Positions 55,149-63,643 of a DNA stretch of 64,000 bases are shown one piece after another. The stretch's first letter is position 1; each line of letters opens with the position of its first letter. The stretch lies in NCBI RefSeq assembly GCF_001905665.1, contig NZ_LIVX01000002.1, positions 879,420 through 943,419 on the forward strand, written 5' to 3'. Origin of the DNA: Streptomyces sp. CB02261. Lineage in GTDB: Bacteria > Actinomycetota > Actinomycetes > Streptomycetales > Streptomycetaceae. Under the pieces are notes generated by a model. The model was not told the DNA's origin. It did no database searches and saw only the letters and a list, made by a program, of their open reading frames with translations. The translations under genes were made by a program, and so were the position numbers.

Positions 55149-55532
55149 CTACACGTCGAGCTGGTCGGCGACCGCGCGGAGCAGGCCGGCGATCTTCTTG
55201 CCCTGGGTCTTCTCCGGGTAGCGGCCACGCTCCAGCATGGGCGTGATGTTCTCCAGGAGCGTCGTCAGGTCCTGCACGATGGACGCCAGTTCGTCGGGCT
55301 TACGGCGCTGCGCCGCGGCGACGGACGGCGTCGGGTCGAGGATGGCGACGGACAGCGCCTGGTCGCCGCGCTGGCCGGCGACGACACCGAACTCCACCCG
55401 CTGACCGGGCTTCAGTGCGTCGACTCCGGCAGGGAGCACCGACGAGTGGACGAAGACGTCGCCGCCGTCGTCACGGGAGAGAAAGCCGAAGCCCTTCTCA
55501 CTGTTGAACCATTTGACCTTGCCGGTAGGCAC
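55149..55532 (-). CDS. Cold-shock domain protein with C-terminal extension
   Basis: 127 residues from GTG 55532, preceded by GAGGA. The cold-shock domain at 1-66 has both RNA-binding motifs (KGFGFL and DVFVHSS). The helical extension at about 70-127 (DELASIVQDLTTLLENITPM) is that of the longer Streptomyces cold-shock protein next to mqnD. It is an RNA chaperone binding single-stranded nucleic acid. Convergent with mqnD, divergent from the small membrane gene. Confidence 0.95.
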   Translation of the reverse strand: MPTGKVKWFNSEKGFGFLSRDDGGDVFVHSSVLPAGVDALKPGQRVEFGVVAGQRGDQALSVAILDPTPSVAAAQRRKPDELASIVQDLTTLLENITPMLERGRYPEKTQGKKIAGLLRAVADQLDV

Positions 55533-55673
55533 GTCTGTCCTCGTCCTCGTCCTCGTCGATGGGGATAGCAAACAGCGGGTCGACCGACCCGCCGGCACCA
55601 AGGCTAATGGTCCGGAGGCCGGTGACAAGACGTCGCCGATGTGTTCCTGTGGCCTGGGAACTACCCTGGCCGG

Positions 55674-55952
55674 ATGCGTAGTGAAACCCCCGCCGCACCG
55701 GTGAACGACAGCGCTCCGGGTGACGGCCTCGTCAAGGCCGGTGTCGTCGTGTTCGCCGTCGGCGCCCTGGCGACGCTGGTCACCGTGGCTCCGCTGTTCC
55801 TCGGCACCGATCCGTTCCCCACCGTCGCGTACTGCGTGTCGATGCTGATGGGCGTCGGTTTCGCGCTGGCCGCCGCCGGGGTGCTGCGGTCGATCGCCGC
55901 CCAGCGGCGCCAGGCGCGGGGCGGACCGGCCACGCCGGTTCAGGCCAGGTAG
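55674..55952 (+). CDS. Small two-helix membrane protein
   Basis: 92 residues. Two hydrophobic segments lie at about 20-42 (LVKAGVVVFAVGALATLVTV) and 50-72 (VAYCVSMLMGVGFALAAAGV), with a basic tail (RSIAAQRRQARGG). The start is supported by TACCCT (55662-55667) six nt before the ATG, a leaderless arrangement. Function unknown. Its last 13 bp overlap the opposite HAD gene. Confidence 0.82.
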   Translation: MRSETPAAPVNDSAPGDGLVKAGVVVFAVGALATLVTVAPLFLGTDPFPTVAYCVSMLMGVGFALAAAGVLRSIAAQRRQARGGPATPVQAR

Positions 55953-56572
55953 CCCTCCCACCAGCGGCGGAAGTCCGTCAGGTCCGCCAGGACCACGTCC
56001 GCGCCCGCCTCCTTGAGCTCCTCGGGGGCGCAGGGGCCGGTGGCGACGGCCACCGAGAGGGCGCCGGCCTTGGCCGCGCCGCGGACGTCGCCGACGTGGT
56101 CGCCCACGTACACCTGGGCGCCGTGGGCGCGCAGGGCCTCCGCCTTGCCCTCGGCCCACAGGCCGCCGGCGACCGCGTCCGGCGTGATGTCGAGGTGCGC
56201 GAGGTGCAGCTCGGCGTGCGGGCCGTTCTTCGCGGTGACGACGATCGTCCGGCCGCCCGCCTCGCGGACGGCCTCGATGGCGTCCCGGGCGCCCGGCATC
56301 GGGTGCGAGGGCTCGATGGCGTACGTGGGGTAGAGCGCCCGGTAGCGGGCCGTCATCTCGGTGACGTGCTCCTCGGGGAACCAGTACGCCATCTCGTGTT
56401 CGAGGGGCGGGCCGAGGCGGGTCACGACGAGGTCCGCGTCGATCGTGGCGCCGGTCTCGGCGGCGAAGGCCTCCCAGGCCGCCTTGATGCCGGGGCGGGT
56501 GTCGATCAGCGTCAGGTCGAGGTCGAAGCCGACGGTGAGCGGGGACGCGGGGGCGGCGGGCGTGGTCGTCAT
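55940..56572 (-). CDS. HAD-superfamily phosphatase
   Basis: 210 residues. Motif I is VGFDLDLTLIDTRPGIKAAW at about 14 (DxDxT), motif II TIVVTAKNGPHAELHL at about 110, motif III the Lys in LWAEGKAEALRAHG, motif IV VYVGDHVGDVRGAAKAG at about 155 (GDxxxD). A cap domain lies between motifs I and II. It resembles phosphoglycolate-type phosphatases; the substrate is unknown. Start MTTTPAAP at 56572; ATG 56581 is also in frame. Confidence 0.9.
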   Translation of the reverse strand: MTTTPAAPASPLTVGFDLDLTLIDTRPGIKAAWEAFAAETGATIDADLVVTRLGPPLEHEMAYWFPEEHVTEMTARYRALYPTYAIEPSHPMPGARDAIEAVREAGGRTIVVTAKNGPHAELHLAHLDITPDAVAGGLWAEGKAEALRAHGAQVYVGDHVGDVRGAAKAGALSVAVATGPCAPEELKEAGADVVLADLTDFRRWWEGYLA

Positions 56573-56626
56573 GGGCCCCATTCTGGGGGACCTCCGGCCC
56601 CCGGGTGGGCGAATGTCGGTGCTGCT

Positions 56627-56645
56627 TACACTGAGCCGAGCCTCA
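56627..56645 (+). promoter_or_regulatory. Candidate iron box (DmdR1 operator) of the siderophore ABC operon
   Basis: TACACTGAGCCGAGCCTCA matches the inverse of the iron box TTAGGTTAGGCTCACCTAA at about 13 of 19 positions. TACACT at its start could be the -10 of the operon beginning at 56747, so iron-loaded DmdR1 would block transcription. Confidence 0.55.
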
Positions 56646-56746
56646 CCCAGCCAGCCGTACCCGGCCGGGTCCGACCCCGGGCCGAGCCTCCCCGGAACCG
56701 GCCCGACCGCACCCCGCACCGCCGACGCACCACCCGATGGGTCCTG

Positions 56747-57751
56747 ATGCCAGCCGCTTTCCGTACCAGACGGGTCCTCGCGACCTCGGCGGCTCTCGTC
56801 GCCCTGCTCCTCGCCGTCCTCCTCAGTCTCGCCGTCGGCGCCCGTGCCGTCGCCCCGTCCACGGTCCTCGACGCGCTGCTGCACGGCGGGACGAGTCCCG
56901 ACGCCGAGGTCGTACGGCAGCTCCGCGTCCCCCGGACCCTGATCGGGCTGATGGTCGGCGCCGCGCTCGCCCTCGCCGGCACCGCGCTCCAGGGCATCAC
57001 CCGCAATCCGATCGCCGACCCCGGCATCCTCGGCATCAGCCAGGGCTCCTCCGTCGGCGTCGTCCTCGCCATCGCCTTCTTCGGGGTGCACACCCTCACC
57101 GGGTACGTGTGGTTCGCGTTCGCGGGCGCCGCGGTCGCCGCGGTCGCCGTCCACGCCATCGCCTCCAGCGGACGCGGCGGGGCCACGCCCGTGAAGCTGG
57201 CGCTCGGCGGGGCCGCGATCAACGCGCTGCTGCTGTCCGTCACCACCGGCGTCCTCACCACGAGGGCCTCGGCCCTCGACGAGTTCCGGTTCTGGCAGAT
57301 CGGCTCGCTCGACGGGCGGGACGCCCAGCTCGTCGGCCAGATCTGGCCCTTCCTGCTGCTCGGCGCGGTCCTCGTGGTGTCCGTGGCGCGCGGCCTCGAC
57401 GCGCTCGCGCTCGGCGAGGACGTCGCCAAGGGCCTCGGGCAGCGGGTCGCGACCGTGCGGATCGTCGGCGGGGTCGGCGCGACGGTCCTCACCGGGGCGG
57501 CCGTGGCCGCCGCCGGGCCTGTCGCCTTCGTCGGTCTCGCCGTCCCGCACATCGCGCGGGCCGTCGTCGGCTCCGACCACCGCTGGGTGCTGCCGATGGC
57601 CGCCGTCATCGGGCCCGTGATGCTGCTCGTGGCCGATGTCGCCGGGCGGATCGTGTTCCCGCCGGGCGAGGTGCCGGCCGGGGTGATGACCGCGCTCATC
57701 GGCGTTCCGTTCCTGGTCACGCTGGTACGGCGGAAGGCGGTGCCCGCGTGA
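56747..57751 (+). CDS. FecCD-family siderophore ABC permease, first subunit
   Basis: 334 residues with about 9-10 hydrophobic segments of the FecCD/BtuC family: VRQLRVPRTLIGLMVGAALA, ALQGITRNPIADPGILGISQ at about 83 (family signature), FWQIGSLDGRDAQL at about 184, ALALGEDVAKGLGQRVATVR (ATPase-coupling helix) and AGPVAFVGLAVPHIARAVVG at about 248. It forms the import channel for iron-siderophore with the next gene. The start ATG 56747 has GATGGG upstream. First of three overlapping genes. Confidence 0.95.
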   Translation: MPAAFRTRRVLATSAALVALLLAVLLSLAVGARAVAPSTVLDALLHGGTSPDAEVVRQLRVPRTLIGLMVGAALALAGTALQGITRNPIADPGILGISQGSSVGVVLAIAFFGVHTLTGYVWFAFAGAAVAAVAVHAIASSGRGGATPVKLALGGAAINALLLSVTTGVLTTRASALDEFRFWQIGSLDGRDAQLVGQIWPFLLLGAVLVVSVARGLDALALGEDVAKGLGQRVATVRIVGGVGATVLTGAAVAAAGPVAFVGLAVPHIARAVVGSDHRWVLPMAAVIGPVMLLVADVAGRIVFPPGEVPAGVMTALIGVPFLVTLVRRKAVPA

Positions 57752-58800
57752 GCGCCGTCGCTACGCGCCCCGCCGGGTACGGGCTCGTCCGGGCCCGCGG
57801 AGCGTCCTTCCTCGTCCACCGGCGGTCCGCCCTCGTCGCCGTGGGCCTGCTGCTGCTCCTGGCCGTGTCCTGCGTTGCGTACCTCTGCGTCGGCGAACGG
57901 TTCGTCGAACCCTCCGAGGTCCTCCGGATCCTGCTCGGGGAGGCGTCGCCGTCGGCGTTCGTCGTGGAGGAGCTGCGCGAGCCCCGGCTCGTCGTCGCCC
58001 TCGCCGTCGGCGCCGCGTTCGGTGTCGCCGGAGCCCTCATCCAGACCGTCGCCCGCAACCCGCTCGCCAGCCCCGACATCATCGGCATCAGCCAGGGCGC
58101 CGGGGCCGTCACCGTCGCCGCGATGACCTTCGGCCTCACCTCGTACACCGTCCTGCCGTACCTCTCCGTCGCCGGTGGGGTGCTGGCCGCCGCGCTCGTG
58201 TACGCCTTCGCCTGGCGCGGCGGGCTGCACGCCACCCGCTTCGTCCTCATCGGCATCGGCTTCGCGATCGCCCTGCGGTCCCTCACCACCCTCTTCATGA
58301 CCAAGGGCGACTACCTCGTCGCCCAGCAGGCCCAGATCTGGATGACGGGCTCCCTCAACGGGCGCGGCTGGGACGAGTCCGCGCCCATCCGCTGGACGCT
58401 GCTCCTGCTGCTGCCCGCCGTGCTGTGGGCCGCCCGCGCGCAGCGGGCCGTCTCCCTCGACGACGACACGGCGACCGGGCTCGGCGTGCGGCTCGGGCGG
58501 GTCCGGCTCGGGCTCGTCGCCGTCGGCGTCGTCCTCGCGTCCGTGGCGACGGGCGTCGCGGGGCCCGTCGACTTCGTGGCGCTCCTCGCCCCGCAGATCG
58601 CCCGCCGGATGACGCGGACGGCGCAGATCCCGCTGTTCTGCTCGGCGCTCACCGGTGCCGCGATCGTCGTCCTCGCCGACCTGCTCGGGCGGCGGCTCCT
58701 CTCCCCCGTCGAACTGCCGGTCGGGGTCCTCACGGCGGCGATCGGCGCCCCGTATCTGATCTGGCTCATCGTCCGGAGCCGTACGGAAGGCAAGGCATGA
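57748..58800 (+). CDS. FecCD-family siderophore ABC permease, second subunit
   Basis: 350 residues from GTG 57748, overlapping the previous stop (GTGA). Motifs parallel the first permease: LREPRLVVALAVGAAFGVAG, LIQTVARNPLASPDIIGISQ at about 100, IWMTGSLNGRGWDESAPIRW at about 196, VSLDDDTATGLGVRLGRVRL and AGPVDFVALLAPQIARRMT at about 270. It pairs with the first permease to form a heterodimeric channel. Confidence 0.95.
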   Translation: MSAVATRPAGYGLVRARGASFLVHRRSALVAVGLLLLLAVSCVAYLCVGERFVEPSEVLRILLGEASPSAFVVEELREPRLVVALAVGAAFGVAGALIQTVARNPLASPDIIGISQGAGAVTVAAMTFGLTSYTVLPYLSVAGGVLAAALVYAFAWRGGLHATRFVLIGIGFAIALRSLTTLFMTKGDYLVAQQAQIWMTGSLNGRGWDESAPIRWTLLLLLPAVLWAARAQRAVSLDDDTATGLGVRLGRVRLGLVAVGVVLASVATGVAGPVDFVALLAPQIARRMTRTAQIPLFCSALTGAAIVVLADLLGRRLLSPVELPVGVLTAAIGAPYLIWLIVRSRTEGKA

Positions 58801-59612
58801 CGAGCAGGCTGACCGCGCGCGAGCTGACGCTCGCCTACGAGGACCGCACCGTCGTCCACGGGCTGGACCTCGCCGTCCCCGACGGGCAGGTGACCGTGAT
58901 CGTCGGTCCCAACGCCTGCGGCAAGTCCACCACCCTGCGGGCCCTCGGGCGGCTCCTCAGGCCGGCGGGCGGCGCGGTCCTCCTCGACGGCGAGGAACTG
59001 GCGAAGCTGCCGACGAAGCGGATCGCCCGGTCCATCGGGCTGCTGCCGCAGACGCCCGTCGCGCCGGAGGCGATCACCGTCGCCGACCTCGTGTCGCGGG
59101 GCCGCCAGCCGCACCAGGCCTGGTGGAAGCAGTGGTCGGAGGAGGACGAGCGGGCCGTCGCCGACGCGATGGCCCGGACGGACGTGACCGCGCTCGCCGA
59201 CCGGTCCGTCGACGCGCTCTCGGGCGGTCAGCGGCAGCGGGTCTGGATCGCGATGGCGCTGGCGCAGGAGACGGACCTGCTGCTCCTCGACGAGCCGACG
59301 ACCTATCTCGACATCGCGCACCAGGTGGAGGTGCTCGACCTGGTGCGCCGCCTCAACCGGCTGCGCGGCCGTACGGTCGTCCTCGTCCTCCACGACCTGA
59401 ACCAGGCGGCGCGGTACGCCGACCATCTGATCGCGATGAAGGCGGGGCGGGTGGTCGCGGAGGGCCCGCCGGGGGAGATCGTCACGGAGTCGCTGGTACG
59501 CGACGTCTTCGGCCTGCGCTCGATGGTGGTCCCGGACCCTGTGACGGGGTCCCCCCTGGTGGTCCCGGGCGCCCCCTGGCACGCGGACACGCCTAGCCCG
59601 TCGGGGGGCTGA
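58797..59612 (+). CDS. Siderophore ABC transporter ATP-binding protein (FepC/FecE-like)
   Basis: 271 residues; ATG 58797 overlaps the permease stop (ATGA). Walker A is VGPNACGKSTTLRALG at about 37, Q-loop GLLPQTPVAPE at about 82, signature LSGGQRQRVWIAMALAQETD at about 141, Walker B LLLLDEPTTYLDIAHQVEVL at about 160, and the H-loop VLVLHDLNQAARY at about 197. It drives uptake by ATP hydrolysis. No substrate-binding lipoprotein gene follows; the operon ends at a repeat element. Confidence 0.96.
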   Translation: MTSRLTARELTLAYEDRTVVHGLDLAVPDGQVTVIVGPNACGKSTTLRALGRLLRPAGGAVLLDGEELAKLPTKRIARSIGLLPQTPVAPEAITVADLVSRGRQPHQAWWKQWSEEDERAVADAMARTDVTALADRSVDALSGGQRQRVWIAMALAQETDLLLLDEPTTYLDIAHQVEVLDLVRRLNRLRGRTVVLVLHDLNQAARYADHLIAMKAGRVVAEGPPGEIVTESLVRDVFGLRSMVVPDPVTGSPLVVPGAPWHADTPSPSGG

Positions 59613-59800
59613 GGGGGGCGCCTGGGCCGCCGGACGCCCCGTGTGGTGGTCCGGCCCCCGGTCGTCGCCCCGCGCGGAGCCGGGCCCCGGTCGCGCCGCG
59701 TGACCCGGGCCCCCGCCGCTCGTGCGGGCCGGGTCCCCGGTCGGCCGGTGTGAGCCGGGCCGCCACCGCCTCGCGCGGGCCGGGCCGCCCGCCCCCCGCC

Positions 59801-60028
59801 GTGTGGGCAATCGTCCCGCAGGGCGGGACGGGTGGGCACACGGGACGGCGCTCTTTGCGGGCGCCTCCGCCCCTGGTGCCCTGACCCGCACCACACAGTC
59901 CGGCGCGCACCGGGTGCGGGTACAGGCCTGGAAGCCTAGGCCCGGCACGGGGCGCCGTTCCGTTGTGCCCACCCGTTCCGCCCTGGGGCCCCCGGACGGA
60001 GTCTGGGGGAGGAACGAATGCCCACAAC
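59801..60028. repeat. Second copy of the TGGGCA/TGCCCA inverted-repeat element
   Basis: It opens with GTGTGGGCAATCGTCCCGC, AGG and GCGGGACGGGTGGGCACAC (59801-59841) and closes with GTTGTGCCCACCCGTTCCGC ... GGAACGAATGCCCACAAC (59962-60028), so the ends are inverted repeats over 228 bp. 53 bp at about 59799-59851 are identical, in opposite orientation, to 50063-50115. The core GGTGCGGG(T)ACAGGCCTGGAAGCC resembles that of the left copies. The stretch 59613-60118 otherwise holds no convincing gene. Confidence 0.88.
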
Positions 60029-60118
60029 GGCGGGGGCGGGGGGCGGGTGTGCCCCGTGGGAGGCGCGCCCGTGACGTCGCGGCAGGACCCCGCGCCCCTC
60101 GCGATGAGGTGAGGCCAT

Positions 60119-61018
60119 TCAGTGGCGGCGGGCGCGCCACAGGAGGTACAGGGCCGAGGCGATGGCCGCGCCTCTGAGCGTCCAGGGCCAGGTTTCCGAG
60201 ATCGCCGTGCCCATCGCCTCACCGCCCGCCGTGACCGGCTCCCCCCAGCGGCCCTCGACGCGGCCCCAGAGCCAGACCACGCCCGACGCGGCCGCGAGGC
60301 CCGGGATGACGAGGACGGCGGTCTTGACCTCGCCGGGGGTCAGCCGGCGGGAGGCGTACGCGATGAGCCAGCCCCCGGCGAGGGCGGGCAACGAGCTGAA
60401 GGCGGCGCCGCCGAGCAGCAGGAGCGCGGCGAGGAGGACGAAGGGGCTCGCGAGGCGGAAGCGGGGGGACGCCGCTGTCCCCTCGGTCTCCGGCTCGGCG
60501 ACCGGGGCCGGGGCCTGGTCGCCGTCCCCGGCGCGGCGGCGGAGGAGGACACGCGCGAGCCGCCGGCGGCGGCGCGTGCCCGGCGTCGGCTCCGTCTCCA
60601 GCTTCTCCTCCGGCTCGGCGGGAGGGGCCGGTGGTTCGAAGAGGTCCGGGCGTTCCAGGCCGCCGACGAAGCCCCCCAGGCCCTCGGTCGGGTCAGGAGC
60701 GACGGGGGCGGTCAGGGCGTCGGACCGCCACCAGTCGACGGCCTCCGTCTCGGGTTCCGCGCGCGGCTTCGGCACGGGTGGCGCCGCGCCCGGGCCGCCC
60801 GCCCGTTCCACGACCTCGTCCGGTGAGCCGAGCGCGCCGAGGATCCCGCGTACCGCCGTCGGGCTCTCCTCGTCGTACGTGGCGCGCTGCCGTTCGATCT
60901 CGTCCCGGAGCGTCGACACCAGCCGGCTCCGGTCGTCCGGTGGCAGCCGGCGCTGCTCGGCCAGCTCGCCGACCCGGCTCAGATAGTCGTCGACCAGGTG
61001 GTCGCTCTCGATCCCCAC
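60119..61018 (-). CDS. Membrane protein with coiled N-terminal regulator-like region
   Basis: 299 residues from GTG 61018 with GGAGGGG upstream. Residues 1-65 are helical and charged (DHLVDDYLSRVGELAEQRRL, RDEIERQRATYDEESPTAVR, ILGALGSPDEVVERAGG), like the DUF1700/HAAS helical domain that couples to partner regulators. A Pro/Glu-rich disordered region of about 115 residues follows, then four hydrophobic segments from about 190 (FVLLAALLLLGGAAFSSLPA to LRGAAIASALYLLW). Function unknown. Divergent from the WYL/helicase-associated gene. Confidence 0.82.
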   Translation of the reverse strand: MGIESDHLVDDYLSRVGELAEQRRLPPDDRSRLVSTLRDEIERQRATYDEESPTAVRGILGALGSPDEVVERAGGPGAAPPVPKPRAEPETEAVDWWRSDALTAPVAPDPTEGLGGFVGGLERPDLFEPPAPPAEPEEKLETEPTPGTRRRRRLARVLLRRRAGDGDQAPAPVAEPETEGTAASPRFRLASPFVLLAALLLLGGAAFSSLPALAGGWLIAYASRRLTPGEVKTAVLVIPGLAAASGVVWLWGRVEGRWGEPVTAGGEAMGTAISETWPWTLRGAAIASALYLLWRARRH

Positions 61019-61077
61019 GGTGCCCCTCCACGGCCGGTTCGCCCGGTACGGCCCGACGTTAGCGCCTGGACAGCGGC

Positions 61078-61083
61078 TAACGT
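61078..61083 (+). promoter_or_regulatory. Leaderless -10 box of the helicase-associated gene
   Basis: TAACGT, 7 nt gap, ATG 61091; the same hexamer and gap as at the P-type ATPase gene (41098). Confidence 0.6.
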
Positions 61084-61090
61084 GGTGCGG

Positions 61091-63634
61091 ATGGGGATCG
61101 GTGAGCTCGACCGGGAGGCGCATGTGCCCGAGGTAACTGGCGCCGCCGCGGCGCCCCGCACACTCGCGGAGGCGCTGCGCGCACGGGGTGACGAGGGGCT
61201 CGCCGCGCTGCTGCGGGCCCGGCCGGACCTGCTGAGTCCCGTGCCGAACGACCTGACGCAGCTGGCGACCCGCGCCGGTACGCGGGGTTCGGTGGTGCGG
61301 GCGCTGGAGCGGCTCGACCGGTTCGCGCTCCAGACGGCGGAGGCGCTGGCGGTGGGCCCGGACCCGACGCCGTATCCCGTGCTCCTGGCGCTGTTGACCG
61401 GCGACGAGGGGGATCCGGGGATCGAGGCGGCGCTGCCGGGTGCGGTGGCGCTGCTGCGCGAGCAGGCGCTCGTGTGGGGCGAGGACGACCGCCTGCGGCT
61501 GGTGCGGACGGCGCGGGAGCTGCTGGCGCCGTCGGCGCAGCATCCGTCGCCGACGGGTCTCGGGCCGACGGTCGCGGAGGCGACGTCGGGGATGTCGCCG
61601 GGGCGGGTGCAGGAGATCATCGCGGCGGCGGGGCTGCCGGCGACGCACGATCCGGTGTCGGCGGTGGCGGCGCTCACGGAGCTGTTCACGGACCGGGCGC
61701 GGATGGGGGCGTTGCTGGATTCGGCGTCCCCGGAGGCGCTGGCGGTCCTGGACCGGCTGGTGTGGGGTCCGCCGTACGGCGAGGTGACGGCGAATCCGGC
61801 GCCGCCGGTGCGCTGGCTGCGTGACCGGGGCATGCTGCTGCCGGTGTCGGCCCGGACGATGGTGCTGCCGCGTGAGGTGGCGCTGCATCTGCGGGGCGGG
61901 CGGGCGCACCGGGCGCCGGAGCCGGTGCCGCCGGAGCTGGGGGTGTCGCGCGAGTACCGTCCACAGGTGGTGGACAGCGCGGCCGCCGGGCAGGCGCACG
62001 TGGCGCTCGCGACGGTCGAGGAGCTGCTGAAGTCGTGGGACCGGGGCGGTCCGCAGGTGCTGCGGGCGGGGGGTCTCGCGGTGCGGGACCTGAAGCGGAC
62101 GGCGGCGGCGCTGGACGTGACGGAGGAGACGGCCGCGTTCTGGCTGGAGCTCTGTTACGGGGCGGGGCTGCTGGCCTCGGACGGGGAGGCGGACGAGCGG
62201 TACGCGCCGACGCCCGCCTACGACCACTGGCTGGATCTGCCGCCGGCCGAGCGGTGGGCGCTGCTCGTCACGCCGTGGCTGTCGGCGACCCGTACGCCGG
62301 GTCTGGTCGGCGGGCAGGACACGAAGGGCCGGACGCTGGCCGCGCTGGGCCCGGATCTGGACCGGGCTCCCGCGCCGGAGGTCCGGCATCGGGTGCTGGC
62401 GCTCCTGGCGACGCTCGCGCCGGGCTCGGCGGCCGATCCGGAGACGTTGTTCGCCCGTCTGCGCTGGGAGCGGCCGTTGCGGGGTGCGGCGCAGGCCGCC
62501 TCCGAGGGCGACGGCGCGGGGGTGCCGGATCTGCGGTCGCGGCTGGCGCGGTGGACGCTCGCGGAGGCGGAGCTGCTCGGGCTGACGGGCCGGGGCGCCC
62601 TGTCGGGTCCCGCGCGGGCGCTGCTGAACCTGCCGCTGGCCGAGGCGGCGGAGGCCACCGCGCCGGGCGGTGGGGTCGAGCTGTCGGTGGCGGCGGAGCG
62701 GGCGGCGACGCTGCTGGCGCCGCTGCTGCCGGAGGCCGTCGACCACGTCCTGTTGCAGGCGGATCTGACGGCGGTGGCGCCGGGGCCGCTGCGGCGCCCG
62801 CTGGGGGACGCGCTCGCGGTGCTCGCGGACGTGGAGTCGAAGGGTGGCGCGACGGTCTACCGGTTCACGCCCGGTTCGGTGCGGCGGGCGCTGGACTCCG
62901 GCCTGACGGCGTCGGACCTGCACGAGTTCCTGAAGGCGCATTCGCGTACGCCGGTGCCGCAGCCGCTCGCGTACCTCGTCGACGACGTGGCGAGACGGCA
63001 CGGGCATCTGCGGGTGGGGGCGGCGTCCGCGTACGTGCGCTGCGACGACGACACGGTCCTCGGCGAGATCCTCGCGGACCGGCGGTCGGCGTCGCTGGGG
63101 CTGCGGAGGCTCGCGCCGACGGTCCTGGCCGCGCAGACGGATCCGGCGTCGCTGCTCGACGGGCTGCGGTCGATGGGGTACGCGCCGGCCGCGGAGTCCG
63201 CGGAGGGCGACGTCCTGGTGACCCGCGCCGACGCGTACCGCACGCCCGCGCGTACGGCTCCGGTGCCGGTGCCCGACGGGCCGCCCGCTCCCGACAGGAC
63301 GCTGCTGGGCGCGGCGGTCCGGGCGATCCGGGCGGGTGACCGGGCGGCGACGGTGGTGCGGAAGGAGCCGGCGGCCGTTCCGTCGGCGGCGGGGGCGCTC
63401 CCGCGCACGTCCGCGGCGGAGACCCTCGCGACCGTGCAGGCGGCGGCGATGACGGGCTCCGCGGTGTGGATCGGCTACGTCAACGCGGACGGCGCGGCGA
63501 GCCAGCGGGTCATCGCCCCGGTCCGCGTGGAGGGCGGCTTCGTGACGGGCTACGACCACACGGCGGACGAGGTCCGCACGTATCCGCTGCACCGCATCAC
63601 GGGCGTCGCGGAGCTGGCGGACGACCAGGTGTGA
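61091..63634 (+). CDS. Helicase-associated (XPB-N-like) and WYL-like domain protein
   Basis: 847 residues without Walker motifs. The long N-terminal part has repeated helical winged modules (RTLAEALRARGDEGLAALLR, DLKRTAAALDVTEETAAFWL, DLHEFLKAHSRTPVPQPLAY) typical of the actinobacterial 'helicase-associated domain-containing' family, which resembles the non-catalytic region of XPB/Ssl2. The C-terminal 80 residues (AAAMTGSAVWIGYVNADGAA, YDHTADEVRTYPLHRITGV) are WYL-like, a ligand or nucleic-acid sensor fold. Likely DNA-repair-linked by family; role unproven. The helicase gene itself is not in the window. Confidence 0.88.
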   Translation: MGIGELDREAHVPEVTGAAAAPRTLAEALRARGDEGLAALLRARPDLLSPVPNDLTQLATRAGTRGSVVRALERLDRFALQTAEALAVGPDPTPYPVLLALLTGDEGDPGIEAALPGAVALLREQALVWGEDDRLRLVRTARELLAPSAQHPSPTGLGPTVAEATSGMSPGRVQEIIAAAGLPATHDPVSAVAALTELFTDRARMGALLDSASPEALAVLDRLVWGPPYGEVTANPAPPVRWLRDRGMLLPVSARTMVLPREVALHLRGGRAHRAPEPVPPELGVSREYRPQVVDSAAAGQAHVALATVEELLKSWDRGGPQVLRAGGLAVRDLKRTAAALDVTEETAAFWLELCYGAGLLASDGEADERYAPTPAYDHWLDLPPAERWALLVTPWLSATRTPGLVGGQDTKGRTLAALGPDLDRAPAPEVRHRVLALLATLAPGSAADPETLFARLRWERPLRGAAQAASEGDGAGVPDLRSRLARWTLAEAELLGLTGRGALSGPARALLNLPLAEAAEATAPGGGVELSVAAERAATLLAPLLPEAVDHVLLQADLTAVAPGPLRRPLGDALAVLADVESKGGATVYRFTPGSVRRALDSGLTASDLHEFLKAHSRTPVPQPLAYLVDDVARRHGHLRVGAASAYVRCDDDTVLGEILADRRSASLGLRRLAPTVLAAQTDPASLLDGLRSMGYAPAAESAEGDVLVTRADAYRTPARTAPVPVPDGPPAPDRTLLGAAVRAIRAGDRAATVVRKEPAAVPSAAGALPRTSAAETLATVQAAAMTGSAVWIGYVNADGAASQRVIAPVRVEGGFVTGYDHTADEVRTYPLHRITGVAELADDQV

Positions 63635-63643
63635 CGGGGCGGC

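Noticed and set aside
55940..57580. 546-residue minus frame extending the HAD gene across the permease
   Set aside because: Only the HAD part (to 56572) has family motifs; the rest is antisense to the ABC permease and Gly/Asp/Arg-rich.
60119..63592. 1157-residue minus frame opposite the helicase-associated gene
   Set aside because: Only the first-transcribed 299-residue part from 61018 has a protein-like composition and a ribosome site; the remainder is Arg/Gln shadow sequence.
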